The position numbers and the translations under genes are program-made. From Streptomyces odontomachi (GTDB taxonomy: Bacteria; Actinomycetota; Actinomycetes; Streptomycetales; Streptomycetaceae): a stretch of DNA of 64,000 nucleotides. Under the pieces are notes generated by a model, which saw nothing but the letters and a program-made list of their open reading frames with translations, ran no database searches and was not told where the DNA came from. Location: positions 297,613 through 361,612 of the forward strand of contig NZ_JAMJWG010000008.1 in the NCBI RefSeq assembly GCF_024435355.1. Direction: 5' to 3'. This document shows positions 18,676 to 27,585 of this stretch, one piece after another (the stretch's first letter is position 1; each line of letters opens with the position of its first letter).

Positions 18676-19173
18676 GTGACCCAGACCAGCGACAACGTCA
18701 CCTGGCTTACCCAGGAGGCGTACAACCAGCTCAAGGCGGAGCTGGAGTACCTGTCTGGTCCTGCGCGTACCGAGATCGCAAAGAAGATCGAGGCAGCGCG
18801 TGAGGAGGGCGACCTGCGCGAGAACGGCGGGTACCACGCGGCCAAGGAAGAGCAGGGCAAGCAGGAACTCCGCGTCCGTCAGCTGACGCAACTCCTGGAG
18901 AACGCCAAGGTCGGCGAGGCTCCCGCGGACAACGGCGTGGTGAAGCCGGGCATGGTCGTGACCATCGCCTTCGACGGCGACGAGGACGACACCCTGACCT
19001 TCCTGATGGCGTCCCGCGAATACGCAAGCTCGGACATCGAGACGTACTCGCCGCAGTCCCCTCTCGGTACGGGCGTGAACGGCAAGAAGGTCGGCGAGAA
19101 CGCCGAGTACGAGCTGCCGAACGGCAAGATGGCCTCGGTCAAGATCCTGGAAGCCAAGCCTTACCAGGGGTGA
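18676..19173 (+). CDS. greA: Transcription elongation factor GreA
   Basis: Rescues backtracked RNA polymerase by stimulating cleavage of the nascent transcript. It is 165 residues with a GTG start and a GAGGAG site. The N-terminal antiparallel coiled coil (about 5-80) carries the tip acidic residues in EEGDLRENGGYHAAKEEQ, the motif that reaches the polymerase active site. The C-terminal FKBP-like domain (about 85-165) ends in the family-typical KILEAKPYQG. It is monocistronic, with two strong hairpins downstream. Confidence 0.96.
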   Translation: MTQTSDNVTWLTQEAYNQLKAELEYLSGPARTEIAKKIEAAREEGDLRENGGYHAAKEEQGKQELRVRQLTQLLENAKVGEAPADNGVVKPGMVVTIAFDGDEDDTLTFLMASREYASSDIETYSPQSPLGTGVNGKKVGENAEYELPNGKMASVKILEAKPYQG

Positions 19174-19297
19174 CCGCGGGGCCCTCGCCCCTCTCTGAGC
19201 AGTCCCCCTCAGGGCAATCCCTCTCTCAGGGCAACCCCTCTCAGAACAATCCCTGGCTGAGCAGTCTCTGACCCTCAAGCCTGACTGATCGAGTTCC

Positions 19298-19341
19298 GAC
19301 GAAGCCCCCAGCGGCCCCACCGCCGCCTAGGGGGCTTCGTC
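19298..19341. terminator. Terminator 1 after greA
   Basis: GACGAAGCCCCC (19298-19309) and GGGGGCTTCGTC (19330-19341) form a perfect 12-bp stem with a 20-nt loop, between the convergent greA and ABC permease genes. Confidence 0.85.
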
Positions 19342-19352
19342 AGGACTGAGCA

Positions 19353-19394
19353 CAGGCCCCCGCGTGCCACACGTGTCAGGCACGCGGGGGCCTG
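19353..19394. terminator. Terminator 2 after greA
   Basis: CAGGCCCCCGCGTGCC (19353-19368) pairs perfectly with GGCACGCGGGGGCCTG (19379-19394), a 16-bp stem with a 10-nt loop. Being symmetrical it can act in both directions, so with terminator 1 it insulates greA from the ABC operon. Confidence 0.88.
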
Positions 19395-19447
19395 GTCAGG
19401 GCCGGGGCCGCGCATGCCGCGCGCAGCCCGCCCACTGCCCGCTCACC

Positions 19448-20299
19448 TCACGCCGTGGCGTTGCGGTACTTCCGGACCGCCAGCGTGCGGAAGACCACGA
19501 TGATCACGATCGCCCATATCAGCGATGCCCAGACGGGGTGCTGCATCGGCCAGGCCGATGAGGTGGAGACACCCGGGTTCCCGAAGAGGGTCCTGGCCGC
19601 CTGCACGATCGCGCTGAACGGGTTCCACTCGGCGATGTGCCGCAGCCAGGGCGTCATGTTCTGGGTGGGCACGAACGCGTTCGACACGAAGGTGACCGGG
19701 AAGAGCCAGACCAGGCCACCCGAGGTCGCCGCCTCCGGGGTGCGCACCGACAGGCCGATCAGCGCACCGATCCAGGTGAAGGCGTACCCGAGCAACAGCA
19801 GCAGCCCGAAGGCGCCCAACACCTCACCGATGCTGGTGTGGGTGCGCCAGCCGACCAGCACCGCGACTATCGCGAGCACCAGCAGAGTCAGCGCGGTCTG
19901 CACGAGGTCGGCCAAGGTGCGGCCGGTGAGGACCGCGCCACGTGCCATGGGCAGGGAGCGGAACCGGTCGATGAGGCCCTTGTGCATGTCGTCGGCGATG
20001 CCCGCGCCGGCGCCGGCCGTGGCGAAGGTGACGGTCTGGGCGAAGATGCCGGACATCAGGAACTCGCGGTAGAGCTTGGCATTGGTGGAGCCACCGATGC
20101 TCATGGATCCACCGAACACATAGCTGAAGAGCACCACGAACATGATCGGCTGGATGAGCCCGAAGATGACCACTTCGGGGATCCGGGTCATGCGGATCAG
20201 ATTGCGCCGTGCGACGACCAGGGAGTCCCGGAAGGACTGGCCGATGCCGCCGCCGCCCGCGGGCGCGGCGAGTTTCGGTGATTCGGTCACGGCGGTCAC
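19448..20299 (-). CDS. ABC-2 type exporter permease (DrrB-like)
   Basis: Membrane subunit of a drug-type ABC exporter, 283 residues. The GTG start overlaps the stop of the ATPase gene (GTGA), so the two are translationally coupled. It has six hydrophobic helices, with the first near residues 40-60 (VVIFGLIQPIMFVVLFSYVFGG), and the ABC-2 family signature is recognisable around GLIDRFRSLPMARGAVLTGRTLADL. The pattern matches daunorubicin-resistance DrrB proteins. It likely exports a hydrophobic compound, but the substrate is unknown. Confidence 0.9.
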   Translation of the reverse strand: MTAVTESPKLAAPAGGGGIGQSFRDSLVVARRNLIRMTRIPEVVIFGLIQPIMFVVLFSYVFGGSMSIGGSTNAKLYREFLMSGIFAQTVTFATAGAGAGIADDMHKGLIDRFRSLPMARGAVLTGRTLADLVQTALTLLVLAIVAVLVGWRTHTSIGEVLGAFGLLLLLGYAFTWIGALIGLSVRTPEAATSGGLVWLFPVTFVSNAFVPTQNMTPWLRHIAEWNPFSAIVQAARTLFGNPGVSTSSAWPMQHPVWASLIWAIVIIVVFRTLAVRKYRNATA

Positions 20300-21327
20300 T
20301 TGCCGGCCTCCTTCTTGCTCTTCTTCGTGCGGGAACGGCCGCCCTGGCCGCCGGCGTCCTGGCCCTCCTCGTCGTCGACCTTCTCCTCCTCGGCGGCATG
20401 GCCGGTCAGGGAGATGAAGACGTCGTCGAGGGTGGGACGGCGCAGTCCGATGTCGTCGATCTCGATACCGCGTGCGTCGAGTTCGCGGATTATCTCGGCG
20501 AGCAGCTTGGCGCCACCGGTGACGGGGACGGTGAGCCTGCGGGTGTGCTCCTCGACCGTTGTCTCCCCCTTGCCGTAGCCGGACAGCAGCTCGGAGGCCG
20601 CGGTGATGTGCTCGCGCTCGTGCACCACGACCTCGACGCGCTCGCCGCCGGTGGAGGCCTTGAGCTGGTCGGAGGTGCCGCGCGCGATGACACGGCCGTG
20701 GTCGACGACACAGATGTCGTGGGCGAGCCGGTCGGCCTCTTCCAGGTACTGGGTGGTCAGCAGGAGCGTCGTACCGCCCGAGACCAACTCCTGGATGACC
20801 TCCCACAGGGCCTGGCGGTTACGCGGGTCGAGACCGGTGGTCGGCTCGTCCATGAACATCACCGGCGGGGAGACCACGAGCGCGGCCGCCAGGTCGAGCC
20901 TGCGGCGCATGCCGCCGGAGTACGTCTTCGTGGGGCGGTCGGCGGCGTCGGCGAGTCCGAAACGCTCCAGCAGCTCGCCGGCCCTGGTCTTGGCGGCCTT
21001 GGAGCGCAGCTGGTACAACTCGCCGACCATCTGGAGGTTCTCACGGCCGGTGAGGTACTCGTCGACGGCAGCGAACTGGCCGGACAGACCGATCGAGCGC
21101 CGCACCTCGTTGGGGTTCTTCACGACGTCGATGCCTGCCACTATCGCCTTGCCGCTGTCCGGACGCAGCAGTGTCGTCAGACAGCGCACGGCGGTGGTCT
21201 TGCCCGCGCCGTTCGGCCCGAGCAGGCCCAGCACGGTGCCCTCGGGGACATCGAGATCGACGCCGTCCAGAGCCCTTACGTCGCCGAAGGTCTTCACCAG
21301 ACCTTCGGCGTAGATGGCGCCTGGCAT
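20296..21327 (-). CDS. ABC exporter ATP-binding protein (DrrA-like)
   Basis: ATPase subunit of the exporter, 343 residues. Walker A is GPNGAGKTT (37-45), the signature motif is YSGGMRRRLDL, Walker B is VMFMDEPTTGLDP, and the H-loop lies in TTQYLEEADRL. The C-terminal DUF4162-like region (about 230-310), normal for DrrA proteins, is followed by an unusually basic/acidic tail (KVDDEEGQDAGGQGG then KKSKKEAGK). It starts 160 bp from a perfect palindrome that could be its operator. It is first in a two-gene operon with the permease. Confidence 0.93.
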   Translation of the reverse strand: MPGAIYAEGLVKTFGDVRALDGVDLDVPEGTVLGLLGPNGAGKTTAVRCLTTLLRPDSGKAIVAGIDVVKNPNEVRRSIGLSGQFAAVDEYLTGRENLQMVGELYQLRSKAAKTRAGELLERFGLADAADRPTKTYSGGMRRRLDLAAALVVSPPVMFMDEPTTGLDPRNRQALWEVIQELVSGGTTLLLTTQYLEEADRLAHDICVVDHGRVIARGTSDQLKASTGGERVEVVVHEREHITAASELLSGYGKGETTVEEHTRRLTVPVTGGAKLLAEIIRELDARGIEIDDIGLRRPTLDDVFISLTGHAAEEEKVDDEEGQDAGGQGGRSRTKKSKKEAGK

Positions 21328-21485
21328 GGGGGTTTCTCCAAGAGTTCAGGTCGCCTCGAACGGGCGACTGTTGACGAAAAGCTCAGATCCTCGCAGCAAT
21401 GGCATGACGCATGCGAGGAAATAAAAGGGAACTGGGAATGACGTGTGGGACGACGCGGCAGGGACCTGCCCACCCTCGGAACTAT

Positions 21486-21503
21486 AACGCGATACATCGC
21501 GTT
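21486..21503. promoter_or_regulatory. Perfect palindrome upstream of the DrrAB operon
   Basis: AACGCGAT-AC-ATCGCGTT is an 8-bp perfect inverted repeat with a 2-bp centre in the 264-bp region upstream of the ABC ATPase gene. This half-site style is common for TetR and PadR repressors of drug exporters. No such regulator is adjacent, so it would be encoded elsewhere. Confidence 0.6.
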
Positions 21504-21591
21504 CCTCAACGGCTTGCGCGACGCGACCGCGCGCCCGGCCACGTGCTCCGGCACGCGCCCGTGCGCCGGGGCGACGCCGGCCGCCGGCCCG

Positions 21592-22842
21592 TCACTCCAT
21601 GACGCGATAGCCCGCCTCCAGCAGCGCCGCGTGCACCTGGGTGCGGTGCTCGGGCCCCTTCGTCTCCATCTGTAGCTCGACCTCCGCCTCCGTGAGCCCC
21701 AGCCGCGGATCGGTCCGGACATGACTCACGTCCAACACATTGGCATCCGCCACTGACAACACCCCCAACAGCGTGGCCAGCGCGCCGGGGCTGTCCGTCA
21801 GACGCAGCCGCACCGCGAGATAGCGGCCCGCCGCCGACATGCCGTGCCGCAGGATCCGCTGGAGCAACAGGGGATCCACGTTGCCCCCGGACAGCAGGGC
21901 CACGACCGGCCCCTCGAAACCCCCCGGATCGCTCATCAACGCCGCCACCGGGCTGGCCCCCGCCGGCTCCACCACCAGCTTCGCCCGCTCCAGGCAGTGC
22001 AACAGCGCGCTGGACAGCTCGTCCTCCGTGACCGTGCGGATCTCGTCGACGAGATCTCCGACGATCCGGAACGGCACGTCGCCCGGCCGCCCCACCTTGA
22101 TGCCGTCGGCCATCGTCGCCCGCGGCTCGATCGACATCGGGCGGCCGGAGGCCAGCGACGGAGGATAGGCCGCGGCGCCCTCCGCCTGCACCCCGATCAC
22201 CCGGACGTCGGGGCGCAGCGACTTCACCGCCACCGCCAGGCCGGCGATGAGCCCGCCGCCTCCGACGCCCGTCACGATCGTGCGCACTTCGGGGCACTGC
22301 TCCAGGATCTCCAGGCCCACCGTGCCCTGGCCGGCGACGACGTCCGGATGGTCGAAGGGGTGGATGAAGACCGCGCCCGTCTCGGCCGCGTACTCCTGGG
22401 CGGCGGCCAACGTCTCGTCGACCACATGACCGTGCAACCTCACCTCGGCGCCGTACTCGCGCGTGGCGGCCACCTTGGGCAGCGGGGCGCCGACCGGCAT
22501 GAACACCGTGGAGCGCACACCCAGCAGCGACGACGCGTGCGCCACTCCCTGGGCATGGTTGCCCGCGCTCGCGGCGACGACGCCCGCGGCACGCTCCTCG
22601 GGCAGCAGTCCGGCGATCCGCACGTAGGCACCGCGCAGTTTGAACGAACCGGTGCGCTGGAGGTTCTCACACTTGAAATGGACGGGGCAGCCCAGCAACC
22701 GGGTCAGGTGCCTGCTGCCCTCCATGGCCGTCATCCGTGCCACGCCCGAGAGCATCTTCTGGGCGCCACGCACATCGTCGAGGGTCACCGACGAGACAGC
22801 GGCGGCTTTGTCATAGGTCATGGCGGCAGTCTTGCAGTTCAT
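21592..22842 (-). CDS. ilvA: Threonine ammonia-lyase (threonine dehydratase)
   Basis: Deaminates L-threonine to 2-oxobutyrate with PLP, feeding isoleucine synthesis and propionyl units. I start at MNCKTAAMTYDK because an AGGAG lies 9 nt upstream; MTYDK has none. The Schiff-base lysine is K68 in GSFKLRGAY, the PLP-phosphate loop is VGGGGLIAG, and ASAGNHAQG is present. The C-terminal ACT-like domain (about 335-416, YLAVRLRLTDSPGALATLLG) with its single-ACT length (416 residues) resembles the shorter actinobacterial/TdcB-type enzymes rather than the 510-residue E. coli IlvA. It is divergent from a MarR regulator gene. Confidence 0.93.
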   Translation of the reverse strand: MNCKTAAMTYDKAAAVSSVTLDDVRGAQKMLSGVARMTAMEGSRHLTRLLGCPVHFKCENLQRTGSFKLRGAYVRIAGLLPEERAAGVVAASAGNHAQGVAHASSLLGVRSTVFMPVGAPLPKVAATREYGAEVRLHGHVVDETLAAAQEYAAETGAVFIHPFDHPDVVAGQGTVGLEILEQCPEVRTIVTGVGGGGLIAGLAVAVKSLRPDVRVIGVQAEGAAAYPPSLASGRPMSIEPRATMADGIKVGRPGDVPFRIVGDLVDEIRTVTEDELSSALLHCLERAKLVVEPAGASPVAALMSDPGGFEGPVVALLSGGNVDPLLLQRILRHGMSAAGRYLAVRLRLTDSPGALATLLGVLSVADANVLDVSHVRTDPRLGLTEAEVELQMETKGPEHRTQVHAALLEAGYRVME

Positions 22843-23003
22843 GCCGGACAGCTCCTGGGATGGCACACTTCGGAACACGACCCGGATTGCGCCCTGTGCC
22901 CGAAGCACTCCGCAGGGTTTGCGCGGCTCGGGCACCACGCGCGCCTCAGCCGCGTAACCTGTCCTCCACCCAAACACGTCTTCCATGAAGTGAGCTCCCG
23001 GCC

Positions 23004-23648
23004 ATGCCCACAACACCGGAAATGTCGATGGACATGACGACAGCCGGCGACACCGGCCTTCTCGACACCCTCCAGCACCAGGTGGCGGTCTTTGCACGCC
23101 GCGCCGAACAGACCCGGCTAGGTGGTGTCGGACAGGTCCGCAATTCCATGGACCGCGCCGCCTACCTGCTGCTCAACCGCCTCGACAACGAGGGCCCGAT
23201 GGGCGTCAAGGCGCTCGCCGCAAGCATGGGCATCGACTCCTCGACGGTCACCCGTCAGGTCGCGCCGCTCGTCGACACCGGGCTGGTCAAGCGCACCTCC
23301 CATCCCGAGGACGGGCGCGCGGTCGTCTTGGAGCTGTCGCCGCGCGGCCACGCCCGGCTCGCCGAGGTCCGCTGTTCACGGCGCGAGCTGATGGCGCAGC
23401 TGACCCGCGACTGGGATCCGGCCGAGCGCAAGCAGTTCTGCGCGCTGCTGACCCGCTTCAACACCGCCCTGTCAGCCCGTCAGGCCGCGCACAACACCGG
23501 GTCCACGGCACCGGCTGAGGCCGATACGGCGCCTGCCTCGACCGCCCCGGCCATCGGGACGGTGTCCGCGTCCGCCGCTGCACCGCACACCGGCACGACG
23601 CCGGTGTCGGACACCGCGGCGACCGCGGGGGACCCTGCGGGCGCCTGA
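23004..23648 (+). CDS. MarR family transcriptional regulator
   Basis: 214-residue winged-helix regulator. The core (about 25-145) has the MarR pattern: RNSMDRAAYLLLNRLDNEGPMGVKALAA, then the recognition helix in DSSTVTRQVAPLV and the wing HPEDGRAVVLELSPRG. Beyond residue 150 is an extra 60-residue Thr/Ala/Pro-rich low-complexity tail not expected in the family. It is divergent from ilvA with a 161-bp shared upstream region, so ilvA or itself may be a target. The start is uncertain because only weak purine runs precede the ATG; MSMDMTTAG 18 nt downstream is an alternative. Confidence 0.88.
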   Translation: MPTTPEMSMDMTTAGDTGLLDTLQHQVAVFARRAEQTRLGGVGQVRNSMDRAAYLLLNRLDNEGPMGVKALAASMGIDSSTVTRQVAPLVDTGLVKRTSHPEDGRAVVLELSPRGHARLAEVRCSRRELMAQLTRDWDPAERKQFCALLTRFNTALSARQAAHNTGSTAPAEADTAPASTAPAIGTVSASAAAPHTGTTPVSDTAATAGDPAGA

Positions 23649-23887
23649 CGGCACCTCGGGCGCCCGCTCGGGGCCCGGCTGCCGAGGCGACGGAGCGGGG
23701 CTCCGGCACTCCCCTGGGACGCGCGTCGGCGTCCAGAGAGCCGGCGCGTCGGCTCGACTGTCCTTCCGGGTGACGAACTCTTGACCCCAGCCCGCACTTG
23801 GCCTGATATGAGACCGGGAATCCGTACCTCTGAGATGTGGCTGACTCCGTGCGGTGTGCCGGAACCGTGCGTCCAACGGGAGGGTCG

Positions 23888-24604
23888 GTGCACGAACGGC
23901 ATGCAGTGCGGGACGCCCGCCGGGCCCGGGAGTTCGAGGCGTTCGTCGCCGGCGCGGGCGGGCGACTCCTGCATGCCGCCACGCTGCTCACCGCGGAGTC
24001 CCTGGACGACAACCCGCGCGCCCGCCGCCTCCTGACCTCGGCGCTCGCGCACACCTACGCCGCCTGGGACGGGCTACGCGGCGAGGACCCCTACGAGCAC
24101 GCTCGCCAGTCGCTCGCACTGCGCTTCGCACGTGGCGCCTGGCGTCAGTACCACGGTCGGAGCCAGTGGTACGCCGGCTGGTACGAGGTGGGAGAGGCGC
24201 TGGGGCATGTCCTTAGGGAAGCCCTTCACAACGTCCTCCATAGGCACATCCTCCAACGCATCCACCGGACGCCGCACCGGCCGGACGGCGACACCCCCCT
24301 TGGCGACAGCGGGAACGGTGGCGCGCCCGGCACCGGAGACGGTTCCGGAAGCAGTTCTCTGACGACCGCCTTCAGAGAGCGTCTGCAACGCTCCCATCCC
24401 AAGGGCGTACTCAAGGGGCTCAACCCCCAGGAACGCCTCATCCTCGTCCTGCGGATGTACGAGGGCGTGGCCGAGGAGCAGACCGCGGCCCTGCTCGGCC
24501 TGCCCAAGGAGCGCATCCGAGCGATCTGCGCCCGCGCCATGTCGACCCTGCTGCACCCGCCGCCCAACCGGACCCGTTCGCTGCCGAAGGTGGTGCCGTC
24601 ATGA
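23888..24604 (+). CDS. SigE-like ECF sigma factor-related protein
   Basis: 238-residue protein related to the actinobacterial SigE-type ECF sigma factors. I start at the GTG of VHERHAVRDARRAREFEAFV with GGGAGG just upstream. Region 2 is recognisable but weak (REFEAFVAGAGGRLLHAATLLT, about 10-80). Region 4 (about 170-225) is clear: LNPQERLILVLRMYEGVAEEQTAALLGLPKERIRAICARAMSTL. Between them is a 60-residue Gly/Asp-rich linker. A small membrane protein gene follows after 22 bp and could be a dedicated partner. Target promoters are unknown. Confidence 0.75.
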   Translation: MHERHAVRDARRAREFEAFVAGAGGRLLHAATLLTAESLDDNPRARRLLTSALAHTYAAWDGLRGEDPYEHARQSLALRFARGAWRQYHGRSQWYAGWYEVGEALGHVLREALHNVLHRHILQRIHRTPHRPDGDTPLGDSGNGGAPGTGDGSGSSSLTTAFRERLQRSHPKGVLKGLNPQERLILVLRMYEGVAEEQTAALLGLPKERIRAICARAMSTLLHPPPNRTRSLPKVVPS

Positions 24605-24626
24605 CGCGCAGGTACGGGGGCGCCCC

Positions 24627-24881
24627 ATGAGCCCGAGCCGCCAGGACCGCGAGGCAGCCGTTCGCGACCTCCTCGAAGGCCCGCCGGCCACCGTGCCGCC
24701 GGAGCTGTACAGCATGGCCATGCGGCGCGGGCACCGGCTGCTGCACCGCAGGAAGACGGTGCGGCGGGCGCTGTGGGTACTGCTGTGCGCCGCGGTGGCG
24801 GCATGCGCCGTGTGGGCGGCGGTGGACCGGCCGTGGTCCCCACCGCCGTCTGACACCACACCGTCCTTCACCCAGTGGTGA
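24627..24881 (+). CDS. Small single-pass membrane protein, possible sigma-factor partner
   Basis: 84-residue protein with a charged cytoplasmic N-terminus (about 1-45), one transmembrane helix (about 46-66, ALWVLLCAAVAACAVWAAV) and a short Pro/Ser/Thr-rich external tail. The layout (soluble inside, single TM, located right after a sigma-like gene) resembles a minimal membrane anti-sigma factor, but there is no zinc-binding HxxxCxxC motif, so that is only inference from position. Confidence 0.7.
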   Translation: MSPSRQDREAAVRDLLEGPPATVPPELYSMAMRRGHRLLHRRKTVRRALWVLLCAAVAACAVWAAVDRPWSPPPSDTTPSFTQW

Positions 24882-24889
24882 TCGGGCAC

Positions 24890-24920
24890 GGCCCTGGGGT
24901 CGGTTTCCCGTCCCAGGGCC
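24890..24920. terminator. Hairpin between convergent genes
   Basis: GGCCCTGGG (24890-24898) and CCCAGGGCC (24912-24920) form a perfect 9-bp stem with a 13-nt loop, and the flanking GCA/TGC could extend it. It lies between the small membrane-protein gene and metB, which converge. Confidence 0.8.
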
Positions 24921-24981
24921 ATGCTCAAGGGCCACGTCCTAACACCTGGCCCTAGGACAGCTTCCGTTCCGGAGCCGCTCC

Positions 24982-26205
24982 CTATCCGAGGGCTTGCTTG
25001 ACGTCGGCAATCAGGTCGTCGGCCGATTCGATGCCCACGGAGAGCCGCACCAGGTCGCCCGGGACCTCCAGGGCTGAGCCGGCGGCGGAGGCGTGCGTCA
25101 TGCGCCCGGGGTGCTCGATCAGCGATTCGACGCCGCCCAGCGACTCGCCCAGCGTGAAGATCCGGGCGCGGTCGCAGACCTCCACGGCCGCCTGCTCGCC
25201 ACCGTCGACCCGGAAGGACACCATGCCGCCGAACGCCTTCATCTGCTTGGCGGCGATCTCGTGGCCCGGGTGGTCGGGGAGCCCCGGGTACAGCACCTCG
25301 GTCACCCGCGGGTGGCTGGACAGCATCTCGGCGATCCGGGTGGCGTTCTCACTGTGCCGGTCCATGCGCACGCCGAGGGTCTTGGTGCCCCGCAGCACCA
25401 GCCAGGAGTCGAAGGGACCGGCGACCGCGCCCATGGCGTTCTGGTGGAAGGCCAGCTCGTCCCCGAAGGCGTCGTCGACGACGACGAGGGCTCCGCCGAC
25501 CACGTCGGAGTGGCCGCCCATGTACTTGGTCGTGGAGTGCACGACGACGTCGGCACCGAGGGCGAGCGGCTGCTGGAGGTAGGGGCTGGCGAAGGTGTTG
25601 TCGACGACCAGCTTCACGCCGGCCGCGTGTGCGACCCCGGCCAGCGCGGCGATGTCGCTGATCCCCAGGAGCGGGTTCGACGGCGTCTCCACCCACACCG
25701 CCTTGGTGTGCGGGGTGATCGCGGCCCGGACCGCCGCCGGGTCGCCGGTGTCGGCGACCGACCACGCCACGCCCCACCGGGAGACGACCTTGGCGAACAG
25801 CCGGAACGTGCCTCCATAGGCGTCGTTCGGGATGACGACGTGGTCTCCCGGGGAGAGCAGCGTACGCAGCAGGCAGTCCTCAGCGGCGAGACCCGAGGCG
25901 AAGGCGAGGGCGCGCCGGCCGCCCTCCAGGGCGGCCAGGTTCTCCTCCACGGCGGCCCGGGTCGGGTTGCCGGAGCGGCTGTACTCGTAGCCGCCGCGCA
26001 GCCCTCCGACGCCGTCCTGCTTGTATGTGGAGACCTGGTAGATCGGGGGCACCACGGCGCCGGTCGTGGGATCCGGGGTGTTGCCCGCATGGATGGCCAC
26101 CGTTTCGAAACCGTGCCCGGCGTGTTCCGCGGGTCCGGCGTGCGGCGCGGGCGTGGCGCCGTCGGTGTGCCCTGGGGTGGTGCGCCCGGTGTGTGCGTCG
26201 CTCAT
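24982..26205 (-). CDS. metB: Cystathionine gamma-synthase/lyase
   Basis: Cys/Met-metabolism PLP enzyme of 407 residues. It either joins O-succinyl(acetyl)homoserine to cysteine (trans-sulfuration toward methionine) or runs the reverse lyase reaction; streptomycete enzymes annotated as synthase can act as lyases, and sequence alone does not decide. The Schiff-base lysine is K227 in STTKYMGGHSD. YEYSRSGNPTR and the terminal SVGIE-DLI.D pattern are typical. A His/Gly/Ala-rich N-terminal extension (about 1-30) precedes the conserved FETVAIHAGN. The ATG at 26205 is the first in frame after that extension. Divergent gene 100 bp away. Confidence 0.93.
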   Translation of the reverse strand: MSDAHTGRTTPGHTDGATPAPHAGPAEHAGHGFETVAIHAGNTPDPTTGAVVPPIYQVSTYKQDGVGGLRGGYEYSRSGNPTRAAVEENLAALEGGRRALAFASGLAAEDCLLRTLLSPGDHVVIPNDAYGGTFRLFAKVVSRWGVAWSVADTGDPAAVRAAITPHTKAVWVETPSNPLLGISDIAALAGVAHAAGVKLVVDNTFASPYLQQPLALGADVVVHSTTKYMGGHSDVVGGALVVVDDAFGDELAFHQNAMGAVAGPFDSWLVLRGTKTLGVRMDRHSENATRIAEMLSSHPRVTEVLYPGLPDHPGHEIAAKQMKAFGGMVSFRVDGGEQAAVEVCDRARIFTLGESLGGVESLIEHPGRMTHASAAGSALEVPGDLVRLSVGIESADDLIADVKQALG

Positions 26206-26304
26206 GGGACTGAGCGTAATGCGGTGATGCCCGGTAAGGCGCCGACGACTTCCGGCGTGTGCCGGGGTTCGCCAAGTGTCACACCCGTCTGGTTCGCTTG
26301 GGGC

Positions 26305-27423
26305 ATGGACATTCTCTGGGCCCTGATGGCTGTGGTCCTGCTGGGAGCGGTTCTCGGGCCGCTTCTCCTGCGCAGAGGCGGCGGAATCAGCCTGACCCAT
26401 CCCGGCGCACCGGACGCGGCCGATCCTGCGCACTACGACTTCGTTCGCCAGGAAGAGCTCGACGTCCGCGTGCCGGGCCCGGACGAGGACCTGATGGACG
26501 TCCTCGACCTCGTGCAGCGCACCCAGGACTGGCACGCCGCCGCCCAGCTGCTGACCGGCACGGAGACCGCCGGGGAGGTGCGCTGGCAGCGCGTCCAGGC
26601 CTTCGCGGGTGCCGCGTCGCTGGAGCTCCAGCAGCGGCCCGGCGGCGTCAGCGAGACGCCCGGCGGGCAGTGGCTGCGGGTGTGGCGGGCCGAGGCGCCC
26701 AAGGACGCCGGCGGCGCGGCCGTGCATGCGGAGTTCCTCGTCCAGCAGGCCTGGCGCTCAGCGGCGTACGGCACGGACGAGTTCCGGATCATCCTGGAGG
26801 AAGCCAGGGAGGCCTGCGCGGAGGCCGCGCTGCTCGCCCCCGGCGACCCGGTGCCGTACATCATCGAGCTCTCCGTGGCGCGCGGACTCGACTATCCCCG
26901 CGAGAAGTTCGAGCAGCTCTGGCTGAAGGTCCTGGACCGCGCGCCGTCGCACATAGGGGCGCATCTGGCAGCCCTGCACTACTGGTGCGAGAAGTGGCAC
27001 GGCTCGCGCGAGCTCGCGTACGTCTTCACCGAAGCCGCCGCCGCTCGCGCCCCGCGGGGTTCGCTGCTCTGCGCGCTCCCCCTCTTCGCGGTCTACGAGC
27101 ACCTGCCCGAGGTCAACCTGGTGAGGTCGTTCTACCAGAGCGAGGTCGTCACCAAGGCCGTGGAAGGGGCGCTCTACGCGGTGCACTCCGCGCCCGCGCA
27201 CGATCCGATGCTCGCGCACGTCCGCCACATGCTGGTGTTCTTCCTGGTGCGCAGCGAGCGCTGGGGCGAGGCCATGCACCAGCTGGTCCGTATAGACGGC
27301 CACGTGGGCGCCCTCCCCTGGACCCTCTCCGAGGACCCGGCGGCCGAGTACGCCGTCTACCGCGCCCTCGCGGTCGCCGGCTACGAGGCCAACGGCGGCA
27401 GCCCGGCGACGTTGCCGCGCTGA
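26305..27423 (+). CDS. Conserved hypothetical, membrane-anchored helical-repeat protein
   Basis: 372-residue protein, conserved in streptomycetes as I remember, without a known role. An N-terminal transmembrane segment (about 2-22, ILWALMAVVLLGAVLGPLLL) is followed by a long soluble helical region with TPR-like Ala/Leu/Trp spacing (DWHAAAQLL, AWRSAAYGTDEFRIILEEAREACAEAALLAPGDPVPYIIEL). The repeats suggest a scaffold facing the cytoplasm. It is divergent from metB and upstream of msrA with a 162-bp gap. Confidence 0.75.
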   Translation: MDILWALMAVVLLGAVLGPLLLRRGGGISLTHPGAPDAADPAHYDFVRQEELDVRVPGPDEDLMDVLDLVQRTQDWHAAAQLLTGTETAGEVRWQRVQAFAGAASLELQQRPGGVSETPGGQWLRVWRAEAPKDAGGAAVHAEFLVQQAWRSAAYGTDEFRIILEEAREACAEAALLAPGDPVPYIIELSVARGLDYPREKFEQLWLKVLDRAPSHIGAHLAALHYWCEKWHGSRELAYVFTEAAAARAPRGSLLCALPLFAVYEHLPEVNLVRSFYQSEVVTKAVEGALYAVHSAPAHDPMLAHVRHMLVFFLVRSERWGEAMHQLVRIDGHVGALPWTLSEDPAAEYAVYRALAVAGYEANGGSPATLPR

Positions 27424-27585
27424 GGCGACACGGCACCTCGTCCCCGTCCCCGTCCCCGGGCCAGGCCCAGGGCGAGCCCTCCCAGGGCGACCGGCGTCTG
27501 GCCCCGACGTGGGTCGGCGCCGACCGGGAATCCATCGCCTCCGTCGGACGTTGACAGTCACGTCCCCCGTGTCTGAGGAGAAGCG

